A stretch of 64,000 nt of DNA, taken from contig CANTAL010000004.1 of NCBI GenBank assembly GCA_947650365.1, positions 2,453,501-2,517,500 on the forward strand. Direction: 5' to 3'. Made by a program: the position numbers and the translations under genes. Position 1 is the first letter of the stretch; every line of letters begins with the position of its first letter. This document shows, in pieces, positions 1-10,226 of the stretch. This stretch comes from Chamaelirium japonicum (Eukaryota > Streptophyta > Magnoliopsida > Liliales > Melanthiaceae). The notes under the pieces were generated by a model, which worked only from the letters and a program-made list of their open reading frames with translations, searched no databases and was not told the DNA's origin.

Positions 1-379
1 GATGGATGAGCAGAAGGAGGAGAAACCATCGGAAGCTCGCCCATCTCTTTAGGGTCTAATGTTGGTGCAAGGAGAAATGCAGCCGGTGGTGTTTTGGGTG
101 CTGAACCTACTGCTACACGTGAGCTAGGTCACATAGAGGTCGGATGAAGCTGCAAATGAAGCTAACAAGGCTAAAACAGTTGAGGTCGAGGAGATGATCT
201 TCAATGTTCAATGGTTCAAAGCTATAAAGAGTTTTGAGGAGGTGATCTTCAATCTTCAATGTTCAATGGCTCAAAGCTATAAAGAGATTTGAGGAGGGGG
301 CAACAGACATCTCGGAAGATGGCAATAGGTTACAAGATGTTTGGGAGGTGGAAGCTAGGACTGATCAGGAGGCTGGTAT
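1..379. other. unassigned left edge with a short tandem duplication
   Basis: No gene is recognised. A segment of about 55 bp containing 'caatgttcaatgg' and 'caaagctataaagag' occurs twice in direct orientation (about 189-243 and 236-297). The second copy carries a small extra repeat of 'atcttca'. Short open stretches exist but resemble no family known to me. Confidence 0.3.
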
Positions 380-567
380 ATATATTGGCTTGAAATACCT
401 CAAACAAGGTCTCGATTCGCCGCCTCATGCTCTCGAAAGTGATCTAAGGTTTTTGAATCTTCGACGATCCAAAGAGAATGATCGAATCCATTGACAATGA
501 TCACAATCACAGATAAAAGATAATAAAGAAAAGCAATCCATATGACTCAAAGAAATTTGTTCACGTA
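380..567 (-). mobile_element. Ty1/copia LTR remnant (antisense), left piece
   Basis: Together with 4105-4676 this appears to be one antisense copia LTR split by the Cassandra insertion. Joining the flanks across the ACGTA duplication gives an antisense text beginning 'ttgttcacgtagtttg', resembling the U5 end of many plant copia LTRs. The outer edge is not defined. The assignment rests on resemblance and on the copia RNase H remnant lying on the same strand at 4760-5405. Confidence 0.4.
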
Positions 568-896
568 TGTGATGACCAAGATCCAATAGCCAAGAGCCAA
601 GACTCTTGAGACTGTAATGCCAAGATAGATAAGGTGAGATGAGGTGAGGTGTACAAGGCCATAAGTTAGCCCCACATCGCCTGGAGATAACAAGATCCTG
701 AGCTACTTATATAATTTTCCCTCCAAAATATAGAAGACGCATTTTAAAATCATTCTCGCTACGGATTTCGTAAGAACTCCATAGTTAAAGCATGCTCAAG
801 CGAGAGTAGTACTAGGATGAGTGACAACCCTAGGAAGTTTTTGTGCGTGCATGGACAAAGCGGACAACATCTTGTGTGTTTGGGGCGGATGTTACA
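568..896 (+). repeat. Cassandra LTR 1 of array 1
   Basis: It begins TGTGATGACC and ends GATGTTACA, directly before the PBS. A 5S rRNA-like block lies at about 758-847. The A-box counterpart (about 783-800) has one extra A compared with the other LTRs, and the C-box counterpart (815-837) is mutated. Pol III activity of this copy is therefore doubtful. Confidence 0.88.
758..847 (+). ncRNA. 5S rRNA-derived segment in Cassandra LTR 1
   Basis: Recognisable pieces of plant 5S rRNA occur in order: AAGAACTCC, a degenerate AGTTAAGC-type A box, GAGAGTAGTACTAGGATG, and a degenerate C box. The first ~30 nt of 5S are not recognisable. This is an LTR component, not a genomic 5S gene. Confidence 0.75.
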
Positions 897-899
897 TGA

Positions 900-911
900 T
901 GGTATCAGAGC
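900..911 (+). other. Cassandra primer-binding site (tRNA-Met type)
   Basis: TGGTATCAGAGC lies three bases after the end of LTR 1 and is the usual initiator-Met tRNA PBS of plant LTR elements. The internal domain runs from 897 to 976 and ends with the purine-rich stretch AAAGGGGTGGAT just before LTR 2. Confidence 0.85.
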
Positions 912-976
912 CGATTTTCCTCGCAATGGGGGGATCTAACCCTACACATGGATGTGTAGCCCTTAAAGGGGTGGAT

Positions 977-1322
977 TATGATGACCAAGATCCAATAGTC
1001 AAGAGCCAAGAGCTAAGACTCCTGAGACTGTGATGCCAAGATGGATGAGGTGAGGTGAGGTGAGGTGAGATAAGGTGTACAAGGCCATGAGTTAGCCCCA
1101 CATCTCCTGCAGAGAAGGAAATCCTGAGCTACTTATATAATTTTCGCTCCCAAACATAGAAGATGTATTTTAAAATCATGCGCCACTACATATTTCGTAA
1201 GAACTCCATAGTTAAGCATGCTCAGACGAGAGTAGTACTAGGATTGATGACCACCCTGGGAACTTCTCATGCGAACACGGGCAAAGCAGATAATATCTTG
1301 TGTGTTTGGGGTGGTTGTTACA
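977..1322 (+). repeat. Cassandra LTR 2 of array 1
   Basis: It starts TATGATGACC (consensus TGTGATGACC with one change) right after the polypurine tract and ends GTTGTTACA. It shares the TATATAATTTTC block and the 5S-like segment with LTR 1. A degenerate PBS and internal domain follow at 1323-1404, ending in AAGAGGGGTGGAT. Confidence 0.88.
1181..1273 (+). ncRNA. 5S rRNA-derived segment in Cassandra LTR 2
   Basis: AGAACTCCATAGTTAAGCAT, GAGAGTAGTACTAGGAT and TGGGAACTTCTC align in order with plant 5S rRNA. The A box is close to consensus and the C box has several changes. It is part of the LTR. Confidence 0.75.
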
Positions 1323-1404
1323 TAATAATATTAGAACCGATTCTCCTTGCAATAGGGGGGGTCTAACCCTACACGTGGACGTGTAGTCCTTAAGAGGGGT
1401 GGAT

Positions 1405-1988
1405 TGTGACGACTAGGGGTGGCAATGGGTCGGGTCGGGTTGAGACATAGGTATTAGGGCAAAACACCCAACCCGAACCCGACCCGTTTAATAAACGGGT
1501 CAAAAACTTAAACCCAAACCCGACCCGCCTAATAAACGGGTTGACCCGACCCGACCCGTTTAACCCGTTTACTAAACTGATCGAGTCGTGTCGGGTCGGG
1601 TTGGCTCGGGTTGGGTCAACAAAACCTATGTAAACTTGCCGGGTTGGGTCAAGACAAGTCGGATTGGGCCGGGTTTGATTGGGTTGGGTCAGGTTGGCTC
1701 GGGTTGGTTCGGGTTGGCTCGGGTCGGGTTGACACGACCCATTTGGTAAACGGGTCAAGTCAGGTTATAAGTACAAACCCGAACCTGACCCATTAAATAA
1801 ACGTGTCAATCGGGTCGACCCGTTTATGACCCAAACCCGTTTAGGCCAAACCCAAACCCGCTAACTTCGGGTCGGGTTGGCGGGTCGGATCAAGGATTGC
1901 CACCCCTAGTGACGACCATGATCCAATAGCCAAGAGCCAAGACTCCTGAGACAGTGATGCCAAGATGGACAAGGTGAGGTGAGGTATA
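1405..1988 (+). repeat. Cassandra LTR 3 of array 1, left part (split by MITE)
   Basis: LTR 3 starts TGTGACGAC at 1405 and is cut after nine bases by the MITE at 1414. It resumes at 1917, after the MITE's 8-bp duplication, and runs to the solo LTR junction near 1988. The right part is 3853-4099. Confidence 0.85.
1414..1908. mobile_element. hAT-like MITE, 495 bp, TIR TAGGGGTGGCAAT
   Basis: The ends are exact inverted repeats TAGGGGTGGCAAT and ATTGCCACCCCTA, flanked by a perfect 8-bp duplication GTGACGAC (1406-1413 and 1909-1916), which is diagnostic of hAT transposition. The interior is dense in GGGTCGGGTT-type repeats and their complements (AACCCGACCC), so much of the element can fold back. 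It encodes no transposase. It inserted into Cassandra LTR 3 and is therefore younger than array 1. The element at 24445-25033 has the same terminal sequence. Confidence 0.93.
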
Positions 1989-3852
1989 TGATCGACACTA
2001 GAATATGTCGATATTAATGCATTATAGTTAACCTTATATGCATAATTTCGTAATAGACGATATATACTTTGATGCATATTTGTATTATGCAGGAAATGAA
2101 GACATAGATAGAAAACAAGCTAAAAGCAGAGGATAAAGCAAGCAAAGTAACACAAGATGAATCTAAGCTCGAACGGAACCAAAGAGGACTGAGCCCAAAT
2201 GTGGAATCCGATATAACATGCACAACATCCGCTCGAGCATATGGAGGCATCCGCTCAGGCGGATTTGCAAAATATGACAGCCGTTCGTCAAAATGGAGTG
2301 CGCAGTCAGAACCATTCGATAACCATCAAAATGCCAAAGCAGTTACCATAACTGCTCTGGAGGCTTTATAACTATTCCGTATATCACTAAGGATGGGAGG
2401 AGGACTTTGAACCAACTCTCAGGTGGGCTATAAGCCTATAAAGGCTCCCAAATCCGAAGAAACCAGGGACGAACTTTGAAGAAGAAGGCACTTGCTTAAG
2501 GGTTGGATTGGAGAGAATTTGGGGTAACCCTAGTGACTCCGGCAATAGTAGATGTGATCCATCATACTTATCGTTGTATCCAAGAAGAGTATGGTGTTCT
2601 AAATTAATCTAGGGTTCCAGGGGAACCCTAACGATTTGTTTGTCTAACTCTCTCTCTCAATGACAATGAGCACTTTTCCTTCTTGATTAATGCATAATTT
2701 GAGTTTTCTCCTAATGTTGATCACTAGTATTCTCATTATATCCGTGATTGTGATATGGTTAGCATACTAGACCCATCATATAGGTTGTGTGGAAAACCCT
2801 CCTATATGGTTATTGTGCATAGTTTTAATGGAAGTTTGTGTCGTAACCTTGGATAAGTCGTACTCAAGCGAGATGGCTTGCGATCCATTTGTACAAGTTG
2901 TACTCTGTTTCAGAAGGTTTATATTTAAGATGATATAAATTATTATTCTATGTCGTAACCTCGGATAGGTCATACTCAAGCGAGACGGCTTGCGATTTAT
3001 TTGGGTAAGTCATACTTAGTTTCGGACAGTTTATACTTAGGGCGATATAGATTATCATTCTGTGGTATTATCGAGGTGGAAAGCCCAAAAATACCGAATT
3101 TGGAAGAGATCACCTAATTTAGCCATAGTATAATTTGATGAGAATAATATTGATTCAGTACTACCAATCCCCTGATCATTCATTCTCCTTGGATTTGGGA
3201 TGAATGAAATAGAATTTATTAACGACATTACCCTTGGATTAGGGAGGTTAGTGATAAAATAAGTAAAGTATATTTCATTACTAACGTTACCCTTAGATTA
3301 GGGACGTTGTGATAGAATATGTTATCTGGATCCTTATAATTCTTCATCTGGATATAATTTAATAATAATCATATTGATTTCATATTACCAATCCCCTGAT
3401 CATTCATTACCCTTGGATTAGGGATGAATGGAATATAGTTTATTATCGGCATTACCCTTGGATTAGGGATGTTAGGTAATAAAATTAAAAAAATATCTTA
3501 TTAACAACGTTACCCTTGGATTAGGGACGTTGTGATAAAATATATCATCGTGATCCATATAATTCCACTCAAATTACTTAGCATGTCATTTTGAGAGTAA
3601 AATATTTTCACATTGCTAGAGTCCACTTTGTGACCCTAGTCTTTAACCAAGAATTTATTCCCCATCTTTAGTCTAAATTTAAGTTTAGTTTATTTAATAA
3701 AAAATCTACCTCTTTGATCCATCCTAAATTTGTTAAAAAAAATGTTACTTCACCGTCTCTATGGAAACGATCCGATATTAACCTTCTACTATAATTGAAC
3801 TGTCACTAATACCGGGATACACGAAAACCTAACACATGGTTAGAGCGTATTA
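1989..3852 (+). mobile_element. LTR-retrotransposon solo LTR (gypsy type), 1.86 kb, inside Cassandra LTR 3
   Basis: This block interrupts Cassandra LTR 3 exactly where LTRs 1 and 2 read GAGGTGTACAAGG. Flanking 5-mers are GTATA (1984-1988) and GTGTA (3853-3857), a 5-bp target duplication with one mismatch. The ends read TGAT...ATTA, compatible with TGAT...ATCA after one C-to-T change. A promoter-like TATAAAGG lies at about 2436-2446. No internal coding region is present, so it is best read as a solo LTR. The phrase near 3740-3820 (CGTCTCTATGGAAACGATCC, then 'cactaataccggg') resembles the 3' end of gypsy LTRs. Internal tandem duplications lie at 2838-3065 and 3140-3565. Confidence 0.65.
2838..3565. 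repeat. two internal tandem duplications within the solo LTR
   Basis: The first pair, about 115 bp per unit, covers 2838-2950 and 2955-3065 and shares 'gtcgtaacc..ggataggtc' and 'ctcaagcgaga.ggcttgcg'. The second pair, about 200 bp per unit, covers roughly 3140-3345 and 3375-3560 and shares 'aatcccctgatcattcatt' plus repeated 'acccttggattaggga' blocks. Confidence 0.7.
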
Positions 3853-4099
3853 GTGTACAAGGCCCTGAGTTAGCCCTACATCGCTCGGAGAGAAGAAAAT
3901 CATAAGCTACGTATATAATTTTTCCTTCCAAACATAGAAGATGTGTTTTAAAACCTTGCGCCGCTACGGATTTCGTAAGAACTTCGTAGTTAAGCATACT
4001 CGGGTGAGAGTAGCACTAGGATGGGTGACCACCTGGGAAGTTCTCGTGCGGGCACGGACAAATCGGACAATATCTTGTGTGTTTGTGGCTGATGCTACA
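3853..4099 (+). repeat. Cassandra LTR 3 of array 1, right part
   Basis: It resumes at GTGTACAAGG and continues through the 5S-like segment (about 3958-4051) to the LTR end GATGCTACA at 4099. No PBS follows. Instead the ACGTA target duplication follows, which fixes the end of the multimer. Confidence 0.88.
3958..4051 (+). ncRNA. 5S rRNA-derived segment in Cassandra LTR 3
   Basis: The best preserved 5S-like block of array 1: TAGTTAAGCATACTCGGG (A box), GAGAGTAGCACTAGGATG, and GGATGGGTGACCACCTGGGA (C box) all lie close to plant 5S rRNA. Confidence 0.8.
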
Positions 4100-4104
4100 A
4101 CGTA

Positions 4105-4676
4105 GTTTGAAAATCCCTACCTCTGCGGGTGTCAGTCATCACGCTGGAGCAATAGGAAATTAGAACGTAGGAGTATACAACCCACTTCTTCTTCCATACC
4201 TCCACCGGATCTTAAGAAGACCAATCTCCTATCTCAATCTCTAATCTTCTTCGTCTCTTGAACGCAACGGAGAAGCCTGAAGTAAGACCCTAAAACCACC
4301 CGTCAAACACAATAACAACACCTATATAACCTAGGGTAAAAACCTAATTTTTAGCCCCCAAAATCTGTGCAGAGCCGAGTCCAACCCGTGCACGTTTCAT
4401 GCTTGGCGCCTAGGGCGCCAATGACTTGGAAGCCCAAAAATAATTGGCACAAGACTTTCCTCCTTGGCACTAAAAAGTAGTGCCTAGGGTGCCAACCAGA
4501 GGTTGGCACACCCACCAGTAACTGGGCGCCTCACAGTTGGCGCACAGGGTGCCAATCCACTGAAGTGCGTGCCTAGGTCCTCCACATCGAGTCTCCTGTC
4601 GCGCTTTGTACTCGCCAAAACTGAGCCAAACTCTGATAAACTCTACCAACTTTCGACCAATGCTCCCGTTCCAGCG
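4105..4676 (-). mobile_element. Ty1/copia LTR remnant (antisense), right piece
   Basis: It continues the LTR cut by the Cassandra insertion. On the minus strand the purine-rich run CCAAGGTGGAGGTTCG (about 4673-4688) stands where a copia polypurine tract should be, between the RNase H remnant and the LTR start. The LTR body contains palindromic 'ggcgcc..agggtgcc' phrases at 4400-4560. Confidence 0.45.
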
Positions 4677-4759
4677 AACCTCCACCTTGGCGAGTCTCAA
4701 CTCGCCTCTATCGCACCTCAGGTGGCGAGGTGCTTTCTCTACTGCAGTAGCAGGGGATA

Positions 4760-5405
4760 AGTTGGAGCAAGCTTGAGGAATGCTCAAACTTCTTCCTAGT
4801 GACCAACTTCGTGAGAAAATCTTAAGTGTTCTCATCCATGTGAACCTTCTCCACCTTAATCTCACCATCATCCAGCCAGTCCCTGATCCTATTGTACCTG
4901 ATGTCTATATCCTTTGTCATTGCATGGAAGATCGGATTTTTCTCCATACAAATCGCACTCTAACTATCGTACTGTATTGTAACTGAGCTCTGACTCAATC
5001 CCAATTCGCTAGCTAGGACCTTCAACCAAATGGTCTCTTCGAGGCCTCTGTCAGAGCCATATACTTTGCCTCTATAGTGGAGAGCACATCACCGACTGGA
5101 GTATAGACCACCAACAGACCGGTCCACCTCCATATGTGAACACATATCCTGTGATAAGATCTTTTTCTATCCAGATCCACTGCGTAGTCTAATTCAGAAT
5201 ATCACATGATACTGATCTCTCCTATCTGTCTGACAAATAAAATCCCTTTGTCTACACTACCCTTCAAATACCTTAAGATCCACTTAACTGCCTGCTAATG
5301 GATCTTCTCCATATTCGATATGAATCTGGACACAACGCTCACCGCCTATGTCAGATTCGTCCTTATGCAAACAATTACATATATCAGACATCCTACCGCA
5401 CTGAC
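4760..5405 (-). pseudogene. decayed Ty1/copia RNase H region
   Basis: Minus-strand translation in shifting frames gives classic copia RNase H phrases in the right order: QAVKWILRYLKG, then SELDYAVDLD, then STIEAKYMALTEA, and a tail with 'IRDWLDDGEIKVEKVH' and 'LTKLVTR'. Several stops and at least one frameshift break it, so no product is possible. It ends on the right at the LINE-like insertion near 5410, inside the phrase equivalent to 'YVSAVG'. The RT fragments at 15.5 kb and 18.5 kb stop at the equivalent position. Confidence 0.75.
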
Positions 5406-5409
5406 GTAC

Positions 5410-5782
5410 GGTGTCTTTTTTTTTTGAAAGGTAAGAAAATTATATTGATCAAAAAACTGTATAATTGAGGTACCAAAGCATTACTATGCTACCCCAACAA
5501 AACAGCCAAAAACAAAAGATGACTACCAAAACTGAAATATGAAATACGGTAGGTTAAAATATTCTTCTCCTGGAGCCTTTGCTAATTCTTGTCTCGATCT
5601 CTCTAGGGATTACCTGAAGTCATCATTCAATCTCTTCTTCCACTACAATAGAATGACTCTTTCCTTATCTTTGATTATGTTCTCTTCTACACCCATGAAC
5701 AACCCTTCTAACTGATTTCGGACACCCTGCTGCACTTGTTGTTTAGTTTTCTCTATGTCATCAAAAGTTCTCGCATTTCGTT
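5410..5782 (-). mobile_element. 5'-truncated LINE 3' tail (antisense)
   Basis: On the minus strand the block ends '...tataattttcttacctttc' followed by a poly(A) of about ten bases (plus-strand T run at 5412). This is the usual 3' end of plant LINE/L1 elements. No ORF survives. It inserted into the copia RNase H remnant on its left and is cut on the right by the LTR of the next copia element. Confidence 0.5.
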
Positions 5783-7740
5783 TGTTGGAATTGGATCCGC
5801 TTATCAGAGTCGCAGCGGAAGCAAAAGAAAGATCCGAAGATCATACGGTGCATGTTTCATTATAATTAATTCTACAAAACAATCTACATGTAAATCTATG
5901 ATCTTAGCATATGTGCGGACACCCTAGAGGCATACTACGATCTACGGAAGACATGCATGCATCTAGTTAGGTGTTTAGAATCATCATACCTTTTTAGACC
6001 TATGATCCAAAGATGACGAAACGATGAAGAACCGCACTTGAATCGCAAGGGAAACTGTCGGATAGCACCTTGTCCTTTGCGAATTGAAGAATCCTCGAAA
6101 TCCTATCTCTGAGTGCAGGGATTACGAGCCGACGGAGGAATCCATTGCGAAGACAATGGCGAGCCGCGAGATTTTCTCCTCCTCTTTCTCCTTTCTTCCT
6201 TATCCTTCCTTCCACTTTCTTCTCCCTTCTTCTTCCTCTCTTTTCCTTGGCCGAAACCACAAAGATGAGGAGAGGGGAGAGGGTTTGGATTTTCTAGAGG
6301 AGATGAGCACTAGGGCCGGCCCTCCCCCTCCCTATTTCCTTTATAGGGCTGGTCTCCCATGGCTCCAAGGAGGCTAGGGCAGGCCCTAGTAGGATAAGGA
6401 TAAAGGGGGGGCGGTTTTTAGGGATTTCCAGTGTCTATCGTAAAGCCTGGACGAAAACGCCCTTCACGAATAGTGGAAAACTGAAAGAGAGACTGAGTGA
6501 GGTGCGCTACTCGGAATCGAGTTCGGTCAGCGCCTGTGAGCTCCTGGATTTATTCCGATCAATCTAAGATCCATATTCAATGTGTTCTGAGATATATTTC
6601 AGTATTTACCAAAATACCCCTACGGCCCGTAATATATGTGAATTAGGTTCTTAGGCTCCGGGCTTGCGCTCCATCGTGCTACTTCGCATCCAACATATCC
6701 AACTAGGTCGGGGAACAATTTCTATACGCAACGACAGGGTGGAACCTTCAGGGTTCGGGATCTCTAGCTCCAACCGGATCCCTGATTAATTATTCCGGTT
6801 ACACACCGAAAGTTTTGTTAATCAGCCCTAATCCGATTAACCCGCGTAGCCACCCAGAGTGCGACGCGAGTTGAAGTCTAGTGATCCTAAACTTCTATTA
6901 CTCCCTCGTAACCCTGTTCTCTACTATACTCCGATAATCCTTAGTCCCTCCTATTACTGGTGCCATGATACGACTCGGGCGGTGGGGAGCACCGTCAGAT
7001 CTCGATCGATCATCTGACTAGGGTTTGATGACTTATCATCTATAACTCCATACACCTTCCGGTGCTATGCCTAGCATCCGGAACATCGTCAGTCATACTG
7101 ACAACCACCAGGCCTGGGTTATCTGTATGGACAGATTGACTCATCAAAACGCACCGACCCAACACTGGATGTCGGATAACCTGTAGGGATTACATGTTAC
7201 TCAAGCGCCAGTCGGGTAACCCAACGTACCGTGGTATTAGACTATGGAAGGTCCGCACACGTTGGCATATCAAAAGCACCACACAACTGGTTGGCCCAGT
7301 GTACATGGTCCCTCAAGGTTAAGAACATATTATCTATAGTAGTAAGACGGTTTTCTGCACCAGTGTCCGAATCACTGATCTGTGCACCATCTTGGTTCCT
7401 GTTCAACATGATCATCGTGCTTGGTCAGGTGAATAGGAATGCCACATTCCCGTGGTGGAGACTTCACCACATCCTCTACCTGCCAAGAGCTTGTTCTCGG
7501 TGAAGCGACCGACATCACCTAAGCTGTGAACTAGTTCTAGGTCTACATAGAACTGGTCCACTGGGTCTCCAAAGCATGGATCCACCATGCGCCTCAGTGG
7601 CCTACTGTGTTCCCTAGGGTCCTTTTATTATATGAGTATTTTCATATACTATAGTAGTATTCTAATTAAAGCAATAACCAAAGTCATCTTTATTAATGTT
7701 AATACAGAAAATCCATGCTAAGGACACACGAGCTATAACA
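5783..7740 (-). repeat. copia B 3' LTR
   Basis: In plus orientation it runs from TGTTGGAATTGG to GAGCTATAACA, so on the minus strand it begins TGTTATAGCTC and ends CCAATTCCAACA. It carries a purine-rich stretch that gives a spurious basic ORF at 6000-6260. It matches the LTR at 13494-15448 throughout, with scattered substitutions. Confidence 0.85.
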
Positions 7741-7757
7741 ATCTCCCACTTGGCCTA
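7741..7757 (-). other. copia B polypurine tract
   Basis: The minus strand reads GGCCAAGTGGGAGAT immediately before the 3' LTR, the position and composition of a plus-strand priming site. Confidence 0.6.
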
Positions 7758-7769
7758 GCGAGGAACAAC

Positions 7770-8600
7770 AGTCTTAACTCCCATGGCATCCACGTGCTTC
7801 TCAAAAGCCTTGGTCGATAACGCATTTGTGAAAGGGTCCGCCATGTTATCTGCAGACACCACCTGAGTCACTGCAACCTCCCCTCGCTTCTGCAATTCCC
7901 GGATAATGTAGTATTTCTACTCGATATGCTTGCTCTTCTGGTGATATCTTGGCTCCTTGGATTGTGCTACTGCTCCACTATTGTCATAGTAAAGGACAAT
8001 AGGATCCTTAGCTGCTTCGAACGCCGCAACGTACTCAGCCTCTGTCGTCGAATCCGCGATGCATCCCTACTTCACGCTCCTCCAACTGACAGCTCCTCCT
8101 CCTAATGAAAACACAAACCCTGATGTCAATCTCCTGGATTCCGGATCTAATGCAAAGTCAGAATCCGTATATCCAATCGGCATCAGTTCCTGTGAAGAGT
8201 AAACTATCTCATAATCTCTCGTCCTACGGAGATACTTGAGTATACTTTTCACAGCAGTCCAGTGCCCTGGACCCGGATTTGACTGATACCTGCCCATCAT
8301 GCCTACTGCATAGCATATATCTGGTCTCGTGCACTGCATAGCATACATCAGGATCCCTACAGCCGAAGCATAAGCTATCTTCTGCATCTCTGCCCTCTCC
8401 TCAGGAGTCTTAGGACCCTGATCCTTGGACAATTTCATTCCATGTCTGAATGGAACCAGTCCCTTCTTGGAGTTGTGCATACTGAATCTGACCAAGATAG
8501 TATCTATGTAGGCTGACTGTGACAGCAAGAGAGTCTTGTTCTGGTGATCTCGAGTTACCTTGATCCCCAGAACATAACTCGCTTCACCTAGGTCTTTCAT
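7770..8600 (-). pseudogene. copia B: RT C-terminus and RNase H
   Basis: The open part 8067-8600 encodes QFDMKDLGEASYVLGIKV-like text, then YASAVGILMYAMQCTRPDI, then GYTDSDFALDPESRRLTSG of RNase H. Beyond a stop at about 8066 the same strand continues with 'STTEAEYVA', 'YYDNSGAVAQSKEPRYHQ' and 'KSKHIE' down to about 7770, so the RNase H domain was once complete. RNase H degrades the RNA strand of the cDNA hybrid during reverse transcription. Stop codons make it non-functional. Confidence 0.85.
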
Positions 8601-8618
8601 GTCAAATTGAGAGGATAA

Positions 8619-9512
8619 CTACACGTTCTGCTCAAATCTATAAGACTGGATAGCCTGATCAAAATGCATGTTCCAACTTCTGGATGCTTGCTTCAGTCCA
8701 TAAATGGACCTTTGCAACTTGCACACCAGACCTTCCTGACCTTTTGCGACAAAGCCTGAAGGCTGAGACATATAGATGTCTTCTTCCAAATCCCCGTTGA
8801 GGAATGCGGTCTTGACGTCTATTTGCCAGATCTTCCAATCATAATGGGTTATAATGGACAAGAGGATCCGGATAGACTTAAGCATAGCCACTGGCGAAAA
8901 GGTTTCGTCATAGTCGATCCCTTCTCGCTGGGTATAACCCTTAGCGACTAGTCTAGCTTTGTAAGTTTCAACGGTACCATCCGGACCTCTTTTTCTTTTG
9001 TACACCCACTTACATCCAACAGATTTAATATTATAAGGTGGTGTTACAAGTGTCAAGACCGAATTTTGGAACATCGATGTCAGTTTTGCCTCCATGGCTT
9101 CCTGCCATGCTGCATGGTCAGAGGATACCATCGCTTTGTCATAGTTCAGAGGATCATCCTCCTGAAACTCTGGATCTACCATAAAGGCTTCTCCAATGTA
9201 TCTATCAGGAGCACTTATGGTCCTCCCACTGCGATGACCCTGCGGTGGTTCCATAGGAGTTGATTCTATAGTATCGTTTATCTTAGTGGTATCGGCTCCT
9301 ACTACATTTTTTGTCTGCGTACTCCCATCAGTACCAAGCAATTCTTCAAGAACTACTTTACTGGTGGGCTTATGGTCTATTAAATAATCCTGCTCCAGGA
9401 ATACGTTGTTCGTCGAGACGATAACATTTCTATCATCAGGATTATAAAATAAACCACCCTTTGTCCCTTTTGGATACCCAACGAACAGACATACCTTAGT
9501 TTTTGACTCCAT
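8619..9512 (-). pseudogene. copia B: integrase tail and reverse transcriptase N-terminal half
   Basis: This open frame of 297 codons carries the copia RT signature: [33 protein letters not shown], and [20 protein letters not shown], ending '[10 protein letters not shown]'. It breaks after 'YRFEQNV'. The next codons on the strand already belong to the segment after the active site (QFDMKDLGEA), so the roughly 45-residue block with the catalytic YVDD box is missing near 8615-8625. The N-terminal part (about 9150-9510) is the linker after integrase. Without YVDD the enzyme cannot polymerise. Confidence 0.88.
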
Positions 9513-9728
9513 CTAATCTCGCTTGTCCTTCCACACATGTGCTAGACAATCCCAAATCCTAAAGTGCTGTAGGCTAGGCTTTCGCTTCAACCACAACTCC
9601 CAAGGAGTTAGAGGTACTGACTTTGATGGAACAAAGTTTAAAGTATATACTGCCGTCTCTAGGGCATATCCCCAAAAACTAGGTGACAATGTTGCATAAC
9701 TCATCATAGTCCGAACCATGTCTAACAA
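9513..9728 (-). pseudogene. copia B: integrase C-terminal part
   Basis: It encodes 'LDMVRTMMSYA.LSPSFWGYALETA.Y.LN' followed by 'PWELW', the conserved region after the integrase core that includes the 'FWG.A' motif. It is separated from the core ORF by a one-frame jump near 9730-9760 and from the RT frame by a stop at about 9513. Confidence 0.85.
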
Positions 9729-9758
9729 AGTTCGGTTTCTCCTCTCAGATACACTGTT

Positions 9759-10184
9759 CTATTGTGGTGTCCTTGGTGCAGTCAACTGGGATACAATCCC
9801 ATGCTCACGTAGGTACCCAATAAATTCATCCGATAGGTATTCGCCTCCTCGATCCGATCGGAGAGACTTGATACTTTTACCCGTCTGCTTTTCTACTTCA
9901 GCTCTGAACTCCTTGAACTTATCAAAGGATTCAGACTTTCGCCGCATTAGGTATATATATCCAAACCTCGAGTGATCATCCATGAAGGTGATGAAATACT
10001 CGAAGCCTCCTATAGCACGGACACTTATGGGCCCACATACATTAGTGTGTACCAACTCTAATACCTCCTTAGATCTGCTACCATTGGCTTGGAAAGATCT
10101 TTTAGTTATCTTGCCTTCCAAGCAAGACTCACACGTCGGTAGGCTTTCTGAAATATCTGGACTTAAGAGTCCTACCTTAACCAA
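9759..10184 (-). pseudogene. copia B: GAG-pre-integrase and integrase core
   Basis: It encodes the zinc-binding tail 'CESCLEGKITKRSF', the core entry 'ELVHTNVCGPIS' (usually D in HTDVCGP, here N), 'FITFMDDHSRFGYIYLM', and 'LRSDRGGEYLSDEF'. The first catalytic Asp is thus replaced by Asn, while the second Asp region (RSDRGGEY) is kept. The preceding HLRLGHI box lies upstream in the same frame beyond a stop near 10200. Integrase would join the cDNA to the host chromosome. This copy is inactive. Confidence 0.87.
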
Positions 10185-10226
10185 CCTGTGAATCCTGTCT
10201 GAGGCTATGTGTCCAAGCCTTAGATG

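Larger units (their letters stand above)
568..4099 (+). mobile_element. Cassandra TRIM retrotransposon multimer (three LTRs), array 1
   Basis: The order is LTR, short internal domain, LTR, internal domain, LTR. The whole block is flanked by a perfect 5-bp target duplication ACGTA (563-567 and 4100-4104), so it behaves as one insertion. Each LTR contains a stretch matching the 3' two-thirds of plant 5S rRNA, the hallmark of Cassandra. Internal domains are only about 80 bp: a tRNA-Met PBS (TGGTATCAGAGC) followed by a G-rich polypurine tract, with no coding capacity, so the element depends on partner retrotransposons. The third LTR was later invaded by a hAT-like MITE (1414-1908) and a solo LTR (1989-3852). 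A multimer of this kind probably arose by recombination between LTRs of neighbouring or sister copies. Confidence 0.9.

Noticed and set aside
758..4051. Genuine 5S rRNA genes
   Set aside because: Only the 3' two-thirds of 5S is present and it always sits inside the same LTR with PBS and PPT. These are Cassandra LTRs.
6000..6260. Basic ORF (repeated at 13711-13971) as a gene
   Set aside because: It lies in both LTRs of copia B, is driven by a purine-rich stretch and has no known motif.
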